From Actinomadura luteofluorescens (GTDB taxonomy: Bacteria; Actinomycetota; Actinomycetes; Streptosporangiales; Streptosporangiaceae), in contig NZ_JACCBA010000001.1 of NCBI RefSeq assembly GCF_013409365.1, forward strand, positions 8,680,001-8,744,000: DNA of 64,000 nucleotides, read 5' to 3'. Under the pieces are notes generated by a model. It searched no databases. It had not been told where the DNA came from and was given only the letters and a program-made list of their open reading frames with translations. Numbering within the stretch: the stretch's first letter is position 1; each line of letters starts with the position of its first letter. Shown piece after piece: positions 42,939 to 51,594 of this stretch. The translations under genes were made by a program, and so were the position numbers.

Positions 42939-43717
42939 ATTTTCAGCGCGCCCGCGCTCTCGCGGGCCAGCTCCCGCGACAGCGCCCGCGCCGCGGTCCG
43001 CACGGCCGGGGCGAGCCGGTCCAGGTCCAGCCGGCACACGTTGCCGGTGATGGAGATCGCGGCGATCACAAGCCCCCGGTGGTCGAGGACGGGCGCCGCC
43101 ACGGCGGAGACCCCGGCCTCGGACTCCTCCCGGTTGACGGCGTAGCCGCGGTCGGCGGTGCGGGCCAGTTCCCGCTGCAGGAGCCCCGGCATGACGATCG
43201 TGTGCGGGGTGTAGTGGACGAGCCCGGCCGAGAGCACCCGCTCCAGCCGCCCCGGCGGGCCGAGCGCGAGGAACAGCTTCCCCGTCGCGGTGCAGTACGC
43301 GGGCAGCCGCCCGCCCACCCGGGACACGATCGGCATCGACCGGCGCCCGGTCACCTTCTCCAGGAAGAGCGTGTCCGTGCCGTCCAGGACGGCCAGGTGG
43401 ATGTTCTCGTGGGTCGCCTCGTACAGGTCCTCCAGGTAGGGCAGCGCGGCCTCGCGGAGCCCGCGCGGGCGGGGCGCGCGCTGTCCGAGGACGAACAGCC
43501 GCATGCTCAGCCGGTAGCCGGACGCGGTGCGCTCGACCCCGCCCCACCGGACGAGCTCGCCCAGCAGCCGGTGCGCCGTCGGCTTCGGCAGCCCGGTGCG
43601 GGCCGCCAGCTCGGTCAGGTTCAGCTCGGTGTCGGCGGAGCCGAAGGCGTCCAGCAGGCTGAGCCCGCGCGCCAGCACCGATCGTGGCGGCTCCCCGCCC
43701 GTCGCCCGCACGTCCAT
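42923..43717 (-). CDS. IclR-family transcriptional regulator
   Basis: A 264-residue regulator. HTH near residues 12-70: SVLARGLSLLDAFGSADTEL, LTELAARTGLPKPTAHRLLG. The effector domain has LYEATHENIHLAVLDG, PAYCTATGKLFLAL, RGYAVNREESEAGVSAVAAP and AAISITGNVCRL, the complete family pattern. ATG at 43717. Last gene of the leftward operon after the ThDP enzyme, 62 bp behind it. It likely controls this operon and the divergent importer through the dyad at 46244-46265. IclR regulators commonly sense aromatic or glyoxylate-type acids. Confidence 0.93.
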   Translation of the reverse strand: MDVRATGGEPPRSVLARGLSLLDAFGSADTELNLTELAARTGLPKPTAHRLLGELVRWGGVERTASGYRLSMRLFVLGQRAPRPRGLREAALPYLEDLYEATHENIHLAVLDGTDTLFLEKVTGRRSMPIVSRVGGRLPAYCTATGKLFLALGPPGRLERVLSAGLVHYTPHTIVMPGLLQRELARTADRGYAVNREESEAGVSAVAAPVLDHRGLVIAAISITGNVCRLDLDRLAPAVRTAARALSRELARESAGALKMGIPR

Positions 43718-43779
43718 GCCCCGATGGTGTCCGCGATCGGTCTCGCCGGCAAGGGCGGGGAAGCGCGCGGCGACCCCGG

Positions 43780-45423
43780 TCACCGGTCCGCCCCGTGCCC
43801 CGTGACGGGCGCCTCGATCAGCAGCGGCGCGGCCAGGTCCTTGACGGAGGCGACCGCGTCGCGCAGCTCGTCCGCCGATCCCGCCCGCACCGCGTCGATG
43901 CCGAACAGCGGCGCGGCGCTCTGCCAGTCGAGCGCGGGCGGGGCGAGGTCCATGCCGACGTACCGGCCGTGCTCGGCGGAGGCGCCGCCGCCCTGGTCGA
44001 GGGTGTCCTTGAGGGTGCGGTACTCGCCGTTGTTCATGACCACGAACGCCACGGGCACCTCGTACCGGGCGGCGCTCCAGAGCCCCTGCAGGCCGAACAT
44101 CGCGCATCCGTCGCCGAGCACCGCCACCACGGGCCGGTCCGGGTCGGCCATCCGGGTGCCGACCGCCGCGCCGATGCCCCAGCCGAGGCCGCCGCCGACC
44201 GTGTGTACGTAGGAGCCGGGGATGTTCTGGCGGAGCACCGCGCGCAGCCTCAGCCCGACGGTGATGGCCTCCTCGACCACCACCGCCTCGTCGGGCAGGC
44301 CGGCCGCGACGGCGTGGGCGGCGGCGCGCGGGTCCATCGGGGACGGTCCGTACGCCGCGCGGGCGGTCTCCTCCACCTCCCGCCTCGCCCGCGCGTGCCG
44401 GGCTCCGAGGCGCTCGGCGCGCTCCCGCGCGGGCGGGACGAGCCCGTCGAGATGGCCGGCCAGCGCCCGGAGCGTCCCGGCCAGATCGCCCGTCAGGCCG
44501 TACCGGACGGCGAAGTTCCGGCCGAGCTCCGCGGGGTCCTCGTCCACCTGCACGATGGCGAGCCCGTCGGGGACGGCCGGGCCGGGCGTGTAGTGGTGCG
44601 GCATGAACGCGTGGCACCCGGCGATCAGGGCCGCGTCGTATCCGGCGAGCGTCTCGCGGACGGCCGCGTTGCGGGGGGCCAGCATCCCGGCGTAGAGCGG
44701 ATGCCCGGTGGGGAAGGCGATGCCGTCGTTCATCGGCTGGTGGTGGACGGCCGCGCCGAGCCGTTCGGCCACCGCGACCAGCTCGGCCACCGCGCCAGCC
44801 CGGCCCACCCCGTCCCCCGCGATGATCACCGGGTGCTCGGCGCGGGCCAGGAGTGCCGCCGCGTCGCCCGCCTCGGCCGCTCCCGGGCCGGTCACGGGGG
44901 AGCGGGCGGGCACCGCGACGTCGGCGTCCTCCTCCAGCAGATCCATGGGAACCGACACGAGCACGGGCCCCGCCGGCGGCCGGGCCGCGAGGGCGAAGGC
45001 GCGCCGGAGCACGACCGGGAGGTCGCGGGCGTGCTGCACCTCCACCGCCTGCTTGGTCGCCGCGGACGCGAGCCCGACCAGGTCGCCCGACAGCATGGGG
45101 TCCTGGAGGAGGTGGCGCCGGTCCTGCTGGCCCGCCACGATCACCATCGGGGTCCGGGACCGCAGCGCGTTCAGCATCCCGATCAGCCCGTTCGCGACGC
45201 CCGCGGCGATGTGCAGGCTGACCATCGACGTGCGGCGGGACGCCCGCGCGTAGCCGTCGGCCATCGCCACCACCGACCCCTCCTGCAGGCCCAGCACGTA
45301 CCGCAGGTCGGGAGCGCTCACCAGCGCGTCCATCAGGGGGAGCTCGGTGGTGCCGGGGTTGCCGAAGATCCGCGTCACGCCCTCGTCCCGGGCGATCTCC
45401 AGCAGCGCCTCGATCGGCCTCAT
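43780..45423 (-). CDS. benzoylformate-decarboxylase-like ThDP enzyme
   Basis: A 547-residue thiamine-diphosphate enzyme. The activating Glu48 is in GLQEGSVVAMADGYA. Compared with Pseudomonas benzoylformate decarboxylase, His71 (SLHIAAG) and the second active-site His (PHHYTPG) are kept, while the catalytic Ser of GNPGSNE is Thr here (GNPGTTE). The ThDP motif is VLGDGCAMFGLQGLW to VVMNNGEY. It should decarboxylate a 2-keto acid, perhaps aromatic. It follows the SDR gene by 27 bp and precedes IclR. The symbol mdlC is possible but I do not claim it. Confidence 0.88.
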   Translation of the reverse strand: MRPIEALLEIARDEGVTRIFGNPGTTELPLMDALVSAPDLRYVLGLQEGSVVAMADGYARASRRTSMVSLHIAAGVANGLIGMLNALRSRTPMVIVAGQQDRRHLLQDPMLSGDLVGLASAATKQAVEVQHARDLPVVLRRAFALAARPPAGPVLVSVPMDLLEEDADVAVPARSPVTGPGAAEAGDAAALLARAEHPVIIAGDGVGRAGAVAELVAVAERLGAAVHHQPMNDGIAFPTGHPLYAGMLAPRNAAVRETLAGYDAALIAGCHAFMPHHYTPGPAVPDGLAIVQVDEDPAELGRNFAVRYGLTGDLAGTLRALAGHLDGLVPPARERAERLGARHARARREVEETARAAYGPSPMDPRAAAHAVAAGLPDEAVVVEEAITVGLRLRAVLRQNIPGSYVHTVGGGLGWGIGAAVGTRMADPDRPVVAVLGDGCAMFGLQGLWSAARYEVPVAFVVMNNGEYRTLKDTLDQGGGASAEHGRYVGMDLAPPALDWQSAAPLFGIDAVRAGSADELRDAVASVKDLAAPLLIEAPVTGHGADR

Positions 45424-45450
45424 GCGTTGCCTCTCTCGTTCCTCGGCGGT

Positions 45451-46203
45451 TCAGTGCTTGGCGGAGCCGCCGTCGACGTTGATCGTCTGGCCGGTGAGGA
45501 AGCCGCTGCCCTCGTCGCACACGTACAGCAGCGTGGACAGCAGGTCCCGCGGCTCCTCCACGGCCCGCACGACCTGCAGGTCGCGGACGCGCTCGAACCC
45601 GCCGTCCGCGCCCGTGGTGCGCGCCGCCGTCCCGGTCCGGGTGAGGCCCGGCGCGATCGCGTTCACCGTGATCCCGTGGGAGCCGACCGCGCTCGCCAGG
45701 GCCCGGGTGAACCCGACGAGGCCGGCCTTGGACGTGGTGTAGGCGACCAGGTCGGGCGGCCCGAGGAACACCACCGCGGAGGCGATGTTGACGATCCGCC
45801 CCCAGCCGGCCGCCTTCAGGTGGGGCAGCGCCGCACGCGACACCAGGAACGGGCCGTCGAGGTTGACGCGCATGACGCGCCGCCAGTCCTCCAGCGTCGT
45901 CTCCTCGAACTCCAGCGGCGGGTAGATCCCGGCGTTGTTCACGACGATGTGCAGGCCGCCGAAGCGGGCGGCGGTCTCCTCCACGGCGGCCTCGACCTCG
46001 TCGGGGTCGGTCACGTCCGCCCGCACGGGGTGGAAGCGGTCGCCGACCGCGTCCGCGGTGCCCGACAGGTCGGCGAGGTCGAGGCCCGCGACCCGGTGCC
46101 CGCGCTCGGCCAGGGCGATCGCGAACTCCCGCCCGAGCCCGCCCGCCGCGCCGGTCACGAGTGCGATCCGCTGTGGTCCGTCGCTTGACGGCGTCTCGCT
46201 CAT
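45451..46203 (-). CDS. short-chain dehydrogenase/reductase
   Basis: A 250-residue classical SDR. NAD(P) motif TGAAGGLGREFA, NNAGIYPP, Ser in NIASAVVFLG, catalytic Tyr-Lys in AYTTSKAGL, and the C-terminal GQTINVDGG. ATG at 46203. First gene of the leftward operon; it probably oxidises an alcohol precursor to the keto compound used by the ThDP enzyme. Divergent from the sugar-type ABC importer with 102 bp between. Confidence 0.93.
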   Translation of the reverse strand: MSETPSSDGPQRIALVTGAAGGLGREFAIALAERGHRVAGLDLADLSGTADAVGDRFHPVRADVTDPDEVEAAVEETAARFGGLHIVVNNAGIYPPLEFEETTLEDWRRVMRVNLDGPFLVSRAALPHLKAAGWGRIVNIASAVVFLGPPDLVAYTTSKAGLVGFTRALASAVGSHGITVNAIAPGLTRTGTAARTTGADGGFERVRDLQVVRAVEEPRDLLSTLLYVCDEGSGFLTGQTINVDGGSAKH

Positions 46204-46243
46204 GAACGGCAGCGTGCGCCACGCCCGGTCGCCGGGCAAGGCA

Positions 46244-46265
46244 CCGTTTTCACTGGATGAAACGG
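46244..46265. promoter_or_regulatory. probable IclR operator between divergent operons
   Basis: CCGTTTTCA and TGAAACGG flank CTGGA: an inverted repeat with one inserted base in the left arm. The GTTTCA/TGAAAC core is typical of IclR-family sites. It is centred between the SDR and importer starts. Confidence 0.65.
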
Positions 46266-46305
46266 CTTGCTTGTGGCGGCGTGGCGCGGGTCACATGCTC
46301 GCCGC

Positions 46306-47346
46306 ATGTCCGTACGAAAGCCCGTGGCCGAGCCGGCCTCGGAGAACGACAAGGACGCGTCCCCGGCGCGGCGCCCCCGGGCCCGCCGGCCCATCCCCGA
46401 CGAGGCCGGCGTCGTCGGCGTGCTCATCGTGCTGGTGCTCGGTGTCGGGCTGCTCCAGCCGGACTTCCTGCGCACCGGAAACCTGCTGACGACCGCGCAC
46501 AACTCCGTCTACGTCGGGCTGATGGCCTGCGGGATGGTGTTCGCGCTGGCGATGCGGGAGGTCGACCTGTCGGTCGGCGGGATGTACGCGATGGGCGTCG
46601 TCGCCGGCGCCCTGCTCATCCGGGACGGCTGGAACCCGTGGGCCGCCGCTCTCGCGGTGCTCGCGCTGACCGCGCTCGTCGGCGCCCTGAACGGCGCCGT
46701 CACCACGTATCTGCGGTTGCCCTCGTTCATCGTCACGCTCGCCACGTCGATGCTGCTGCGCGGCGTGGGACTGGCGCTGGCAGAGGGCAAGCAGATCACC
46801 GACCTCCCGCAGGACCACCCGTTCTTCGCCGTGCTGGGCGGCGGCGAGTCGCTCGGCGTCCCGAACGCGGTGTGGGTGTTCGCGCTCGCCGTCGTGGTGC
46901 TGACCGTCGTGTTCACCCGGACGAGGTTCGGCGCGCGGGTGCGGGCCATCGGCTCCAACCCCGAGGCCGCCGAGTTCGGCGGGCTGCCCGTCACCCGGAC
47001 CCGCGTCGCCGCGCTGGCCCTGTCGGGGCTCATGGCGGGCGTCGCGGCGGTCCTCGCCCTGGCGTTCTTCATCGCCGGGGACCCCACGATCGGCCAGGGC
47101 TACGAGCTCACGGCCATCGCCGCGGCCATCATCGGCGGCACCCCGCTGAAGGGCGGAACCGGCTCCGTCCTCGGCGCCGCGGCCGGGACCCTCATCCTCG
47201 GCGTCGTCACCGCGGCGCTGGTGTTCTTCGAGGTCCCCATCAACTGGACGACCTTCGCGACCGGCGGCGTGATCCTCGTCGCCGTCGGCGCCGCGCCGCT
47301 GCTGCGCCGCGTCCGTGGCCTGCGCTCATCAGGGAGGACCCCATGA
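46306..47346 (+). CDS. sugar-type ABC importer permease (RbsC-like)
   Basis: A 346-residue BPD_transp_2 permease with eight to ten spans beginning at VVGVLIVLVLGVGLL. Family marks are REVDLSVGGMYAMGVVAGAL, LRLPSFIVTLATSMLLRG, GARVRAIGSNPEAAEFGGLP and the C-terminal LTAIAAAIIGGTPLKGG. ATG at 46306 after a charged N-terminal tail. Its stop overlaps the binding-protein start as ATGA. It imports the substrate bound by the next gene, probably a sugar or sugar-like compound. Confidence 0.93.
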   Translation: MSVRKPVAEPASENDKDASPARRPRARRPIPDEAGVVGVLIVLVLGVGLLQPDFLRTGNLLTTAHNSVYVGLMACGMVFALAMREVDLSVGGMYAMGVVAGALLIRDGWNPWAAALAVLALTALVGALNGAVTTYLRLPSFIVTLATSMLLRGVGLALAEGKQITDLPQDHPFFAVLGGGESLGVPNAVWVFALAVVVLTVVFTRTRFGARVRAIGSNPEAAEFGGLPVTRTRVAALALSGLMAGVAAVLALAFFIAGDPTIGQGYELTAIAAAIIGGTPLKGGTGSVLGAAAGTLILGVVTAALVFFEVPINWTTFATGGVILVAVGAAPLLRRVRGLRSSGRTP

Positions 47347-48416
47347 CCCCGCGTCCCCGCGGGCCCGTCGCGGCGGCCCTCGCCCTCGTGCTCGGCACCG
47401 CCCTCGCCACCGCGTCCTGCGGTGACGGCGGCGGCTCCGGCAAGGGCGAGCGGCTCAGGATGGGCATCGCCGTCGCCAACTACAGCCTCAACTTCGCCCG
47501 GGAGATGTACGAGGGCGCGACGGAGGCGTCCCAGCAGGCAGGGAACATCGACTTCAAGGTCGTCGGCCCGCCCAACACCGACGGGCCCGCCGAGCAGCAG
47601 CTGTTCCAGAACCTCACCGTCACCCACCCGGACGGCATCGTCCTGGAGAACCTCGACCCGCCGATCTTCACCAGGCCCGCGGCCCAGGCCGTCGCCAAGG
47701 GCATCCCGATCGTCGCGCTCGACACGGCGCCGACCGACGGAAGCAAGGTCGGCTTCTACGTCGGCAACGACAACTACGAGCTCGGCGGGCTGCTCGCCGA
47801 GGCGACGGTGAAGAAGCTCGGCAAGGGCGCCAAGGGCACCGTGGTCGTCGGGGTGCCGAACCCCGGGACGCCCGTCCTCGACAGCCGGGCCAGGGGCATC
47901 AGGGACACGTTCGCGAAGCTCGCGCCGGGCGTCCGCGTCCTCGGCCCGTTCCAGACCTACAGCGATCCGGCGCAGAACTACGGCGCCTGGCAGTCGCAGG
48001 TGAACGCGAACCCGGCCGCGCTGGCGTTCCTCGGCGTGGGCGACGCCGACAGCTACAACCTCGGCCGCCTCAAGGAGCAGAAGAAGGGCACGTACCTCAC
48101 GGCGGGCTTCGACGTCGATCCGAAGACCCTGGAGTACATCAAGAAGGGCACCAACTTCGCCGGCGTCGACCCCGAGCACTACCTCAAGGGCTACGTCGCG
48201 ACCGCGACGCTGATCACGTCGGTGCGGGAGAAGGACGGCAAGCTGCCGGACGGCTGGTTCAAGACGCCGGGCCTCGTCATGGACTCCTCCAACATCGACG
48301 AGATCATCAAGCGGCAGCAGTCGGTGCGGAACGCCTACCAGTGGTACAAGCCGCAGCTGGACCGGCTCCTCGCGAGCCCCGGCGCCGGCATGCGCCCCCT
48401 CAAGGAGGCCCGCTGA
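47343..48416 (+). CDS. ribose/AI-2-type substrate-binding lipoprotein
   Basis: A 357-residue periplasmic-binding-protein-like lipoprotein. Signal peptide of about 24 residues ending in the lipobox LATASC. The Peripla_BP_4 fold shows MGIAVANYSLNFAREMYEGA, HPDGIVLENLDPPIFTRPAA, KGIPIVALDTAP and YLTAGFDVDPKTLEYIKKG. GGGAGGACC precedes the ATG. Middle gene of the importer operon. The asymmetric ligand pocket cannot be read, so the compound is unknown; context with the 2-keto-acid decarboxylase suggests a hydroxy-acid or glycoside. Confidence 0.93.
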   Translation: MTPRPRGPVAAALALVLGTALATASCGDGGGSGKGERLRMGIAVANYSLNFAREMYEGATEASQQAGNIDFKVVGPPNTDGPAEQQLFQNLTVTHPDGIVLENLDPPIFTRPAAQAVAKGIPIVALDTAPTDGSKVGFYVGNDNYELGGLLAEATVKKLGKGAKGTVVVGVPNPGTPVLDSRARGIRDTFAKLAPGVRVLGPFQTYSDPAQNYGAWQSQVNANPAALAFLGVGDADSYNLGRLKEQKKGTYLTAGFDVDPKTLEYIKKGTNFAGVDPEHYLKGYVATATLITSVREKDGKLPDGWFKTPGLVMDSSNIDEIIKRQQSVRNAYQWYKPQLDRLLASPGAGMRPLKEAR

Positions 48417-48417
48417 G

Positions 48418-49929
48418 ATGCTGGTCGCCTCCGGCCTGGTCAAGCACTACGGCGGGGTGACCGCCCTCGAGGGCGTCGGCATCACCCTGGACGCGGGGGA
48501 GGTGCACGCGCTCGTCGGCGAGAACGGCGCCGGCAAGTCCACCCTCGTGAAGATCATCTCTGGGGTGGTGCGGCCCGAGGGCGGCACCGTCGAGCTGGAC
48601 GGCGTCCCCGTCCGGTTCGCCGACGCGCGGCAGGCCGCGGCGCAGGGCGTCGCGATCGTGTCGCAGGAGCTGATGACCTACGACGACCTGACCGTGCTGG
48701 AGAACCTCTTCCCCTACGGGGCGCCGCGGCGCGGGGGGCTGGTCAGCACGCGGGAGATGCGGCGCCTGGCCGGGCCCGTCCTGGCCGAGCTGGGCCTGGA
48801 CCCGCCGCCGCACGCCAGGGTCGGCGAGCTGCCCCTCGCCGACCGGCAGCTCCTGGAGATCTGCCGGGCGCTGTTGCAGGACCCGCGCGTCCTGATCCTG
48901 GACGAGCCCACCTCGGCGCTGCCGCGCGCCGCCGCCGCGCGGCTCGCCGCCGTCACCCGGCGGCTGGCCGAGCGGGGCCTCGCCGTCCTGTACATCTCGC
49001 ACTTCCTGGAGGAGGTCATGCGGGTGGCGACCCGGGTCACCGTCCTGCGGGACGGCCGGGTCGTGCTGCCGGGCGAGCCCGCGGCCGACGTCGGCCTGGA
49101 CTCGCTGGTCACCGCGATGCTCGGGCAGCCCGCCCGGCCCGCCGAGGCCGCGACCGCCGCCCCGCGCCGCCCCGGCGGGGCGGCGGTCGTCCTGACTGGC
49201 GTGACGGTGCCCGGCCGGCTGCGCGAGGTCTCCCTCACCGCCGAGGGCGGCGAGATCGTCGGACTGGCGGGCCTGCAGGGCTCCGGCCACCTGGCCGTGC
49301 TGGACGCCGTTTGTGGACGGGCCCGGCCGTCGTCGGGCACGGTCCGGCTGCCGGACGGGCGGACGCCCCGCTCCGCCCGGCACGCCGTCACCGCGGGGGT
49401 CGCCTACATCTCCGGCGACCGCAAGGGCCGCGGGCTGATGCTCGACAGGGCGCTCTGGGAGAACATCACGTCCGTGAGCTGGCTCGGGCAGGGCCGCGGC
49501 GGGGTCATGCCGCGCCGGTCCCGCCTCGTCGAGCGGACCCGCGGCCACATGGAGCGGCTGCGGGTGCGCGGGGACGTCCACGACCGGGCGGGGAACCTGT
49601 CCGGCGGAAACCAGCAGAAGGCCGTCCTCGCCAAATGGCTGGACGCCGACCCGGCCGTCCTCGCCCTGGACGATCCGACGCGCGGCGTGGACGTCGGCGC
49701 CCGCACGGAACTGCACGGCATCCTCCGCGGCCTCGCCGCCGGCGGGAAGGTGGTCCTGATCGCCTCCAGCGACCTGGCGGAGCTGGTGGAGCTGTGCCAC
49801 CGCGTCGTGGTCTTCCAGCGCGGCCGCATCGTCGACGCCCTGGAGGGCGAGCGGCTCACCGAACCGGAGCTGAGCCTCGCCATGAACGCCGGCTTCGCCG
49901 ATCCCTCTAGGAGGTCAGAAGGGGGATGA
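48418..49929 (+). CDS. sugar-type ABC importer ATPase, two ABC domains
   Basis: A 503-residue RbsA/MglA-like ATPase. First domain: Walker A GENGAGKST, Walker B LILDEPTSALP. Its signature region is ELPLADRQLLEI, in place of LSVG(E/Q)QQ. Second domain: Walker A is GLQGSGHLA without the Lys, as usual for this class, then LSGGNQQKAVLAKW and LALDDPTRGVDVG. Starts one base after the stop of the binding-protein gene. The 3' end overlaps the convergent LLM gene by 23 bp. Confidence 0.95.
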   Translation: MLVASGLVKHYGGVTALEGVGITLDAGEVHALVGENGAGKSTLVKIISGVVRPEGGTVELDGVPVRFADARQAAAQGVAIVSQELMTYDDLTVLENLFPYGAPRRGGLVSTREMRRLAGPVLAELGLDPPPHARVGELPLADRQLLEICRALLQDPRVLILDEPTSALPRAAAARLAAVTRRLAERGLAVLYISHFLEEVMRVATRVTVLRDGRVVLPGEPAADVGLDSLVTAMLGQPARPAEAATAAPRRPGGAAVVLTGVTVPGRLREVSLTAEGGEIVGLAGLQGSGHLAVLDAVCGRARPSSGTVRLPDGRTPRSARHAVTAGVAYISGDRKGRGLMLDRALWENITSVSWLGQGRGGVMPRRSRLVERTRGHMERLRVRGDVHDRAGNLSGGNQQKAVLAKWLDADPAVLALDDPTRGVDVGARTELHGILRGLAAGGKVVLIASSDLAELVELCHRVVVFQRGRIVDALEGERLTEPELSLAMNAGFADPSRRSEGG

Positions 49930-50845
49930 CGGGGGCGAACGCCTCCATGACCGCGTCCGAGACCTGGTAGTAGGTGAAGCCGAAACGGTCGCGGCGGGAC
50001 AGCATCTGCTCGGCGATGTGCTCTGGCGGGCCCACGAACTGGGACGGCATGCCGAGGACGAGTTCGGCCGACGACGTGCCCCAGCCTCGCGTCACCGCGA
50101 CCTTCGCGGCCGCGCGGCGGGGGTCGGGTCCGAACGCGGGCGTCACCATCATGCTCAGCTCGACGTCCCGCCCTTCGGCGGCCTCGCGGACCCAGTCGAC
50201 CTTGCGGGCGATGGTGTCCGGGAGGCGCTCGGAGACCTCGTCCGAGATCGCCCCCTCGGGCAGGGCGCGGGGGAGGATCCCGACCGTGTCGGCGTAGCGG
50301 CCGGCGATGCCGAGCATGCGCCGGCTGCCCGCGCCCACGACGAGCGGCGGGCGCCGCTCCGGGCGCGGGAAGACCGTCAGGCCGTCGACCGTGTAGTGCT
50401 CGCCGGCGAACGTGGTCTTCTCGCCGCTCAGCAGGCTGCGCAGGATTCGCAGCGACTCCGCCAGCCGCCCGACCCGCGTCCCGGGCCGGTCGAACGGCAT
50501 TCCCGCGGCCTCGTACTCCTCGCGCAGCCAGCCGGCGCCGAGGCCCAGTTCGAACCGCCCGCCCGACAGGTGGGCGAGCGTCGCGGCCTCCTTGGCGAGC
50601 ATCACCGGGTGCCGGAAGTCGTTGGAGAGCACCATCGTGCCCAGCCGCAGCGTGCTCGTCGCGGACGCGGCGGACGCCAGCGCCACCATGGGAGCGAGCT
50701 GGTCGCCGAACGGCTCGGTGACGAAGTGGTCCCGCAAGGTCAGGACGTCGTATCCCAGCTCTTCTGCGCGGCGGGCCGTGTCGGCCAGGTCCGCGCCCGA
50801 GCGGATCGACTCGCCCACCACGCCGAAGCGGAAGTTCCTGTGCAT
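49907..50845 (-). CDS. LLM-class F420-dependent oxidoreductase
   Basis: A 312-residue luciferase-like protein. MHRNFRFGVVGESIRSGADL, YDVLTLRDHFVTEPFGDQLA, LRLGTMVLSNDFRHPVMLAK and GRFELGLGAGWLREEYEAAG show the TIGR03621-style F420 pattern. ATG at 50845. It converges with the importer operon and may have an independent role. The substrate cannot be inferred. Confidence 0.92.
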   Translation of the reverse strand: MHRNFRFGVVGESIRSGADLADTARRAEELGYDVLTLRDHFVTEPFGDQLAPMVALASAASATSTLRLGTMVLSNDFRHPVMLAKEAATLAHLSGGRFELGLGAGWLREEYEAAGMPFDRPGTRVGRLAESLRILRSLLSGEKTTFAGEHYTVDGLTVFPRPERRPPLVVGAGSRRMLGIAGRYADTVGILPRALPEGAISDEVSERLPDTIARKVDWVREAAEGRDVELSMMVTPAFGPDPRRAAAKVAVTRGWGTSSAELVLGMPSQFVGPPEHIAEQMLSRRDRFGFTYYQVSDAVMEAFAPVIPLLTS

Positions 50846-51033
50846 GTCCCGAGCATGCCCCGTGGCAGGGCCGTCTGGCTGGCGGGAATGCGACATGAGG
50901 TTTTTCGACCGGCGGAACGAGGCGAGCGGCTCGGTCGCCGTCCGTGCGGCGTAAGGGCGTCACCGACTGCCCCGTTCGCACCGGTCGCTTCCAGGCTGCG
51001 ACGTGTCGTGCGGATTTGCAAGCAGCAGGCCGT

Positions 51034-51540
51034 CTACCTGGCGATACGTTGGGACAGAACCCGTCCCGGCCAGTCGCCCACGGTGAAGGCGGCGTCGGTC
51101 TCGAACCCGTTGCCGCGGTAGTACTCCACGAGCCGCCCGTCGTCGCCGCCGTAGCAGTCGACGCGCAGCAGGCCGACGCCCTTCGCACCGGCCTCCTCCC
51201 TCGCCTTGGCGATCAGCGCGCCGCCCACCCCGTGCCCGGCGAAGGCGCGATCGGTGACCAGGAGGGTGATGTACAGCTCCGGCTCCTCGGCCGGGGCGAC
51301 GTAGTGCGGGGGTCCGGGCGCGACCGCCATGACGCCGGCGGGCCGCCCGCTTACCTCCGCCACCCAGATCTCGTCGTCGCGGGCGATGCCGGTGATGCGC
51401 TCGACGCGGCGCGGGTCCAGCGACCACGGCTCGCTGCCCCACTGCCCCGTCCGGCCGTTGGCGGCGAGCCACGCCACCGCCCCGTCCAGCATCGCCAGCA
51501 TCGCCGGCGCATCGCCGAGCCCGCCCTCACGGATCTCCAT
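51034..51540 (-). CDS. GNAT-family N-acetyltransferase
   Basis: A 168-residue acetyltransferase. MEIREGGLGDAPAMLAML, DEIWVAEVSGRPAGVMAVAP, ITLLVTDRAFAGHGVGGALI (the acetyl-CoA loop) and EYYRGNGFETD. GAGGAGGTGCG fixes the ATG at 51540. Acceptor unknown. The gene lies alone, 55 bp behind the ACAD-linked kinase on the same strand. Confidence 0.92.
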   Translation of the reverse strand: MEIREGGLGDAPAMLAMLDGAVAWLAANGRTGQWGSEPWSLDPRRVERITGIARDDEIWVAEVSGRPAGVMAVAPGPPHYVAPAEEPELYITLLVTDRAFAGHGVGGALIAKAREEAGAKGVGLLRVDCYGGDDGRLVEYYRGNGFETDAAFTVGDWPGRVLSQRIAR

Positions 51541-51594
51541 CGCACCTCCTCGTGCGAGAGATCCTGGCAGTTCCCGATCTCCGGCGCGAGGGGC

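Noticed and set aside
42923..46222. 1099-residue minus-strand open frame
   Set aside because: It is a frame-shifted shadow over the ThDP and SDR genes, open only because of high GC; its real gene is the IclR at its 3' end.
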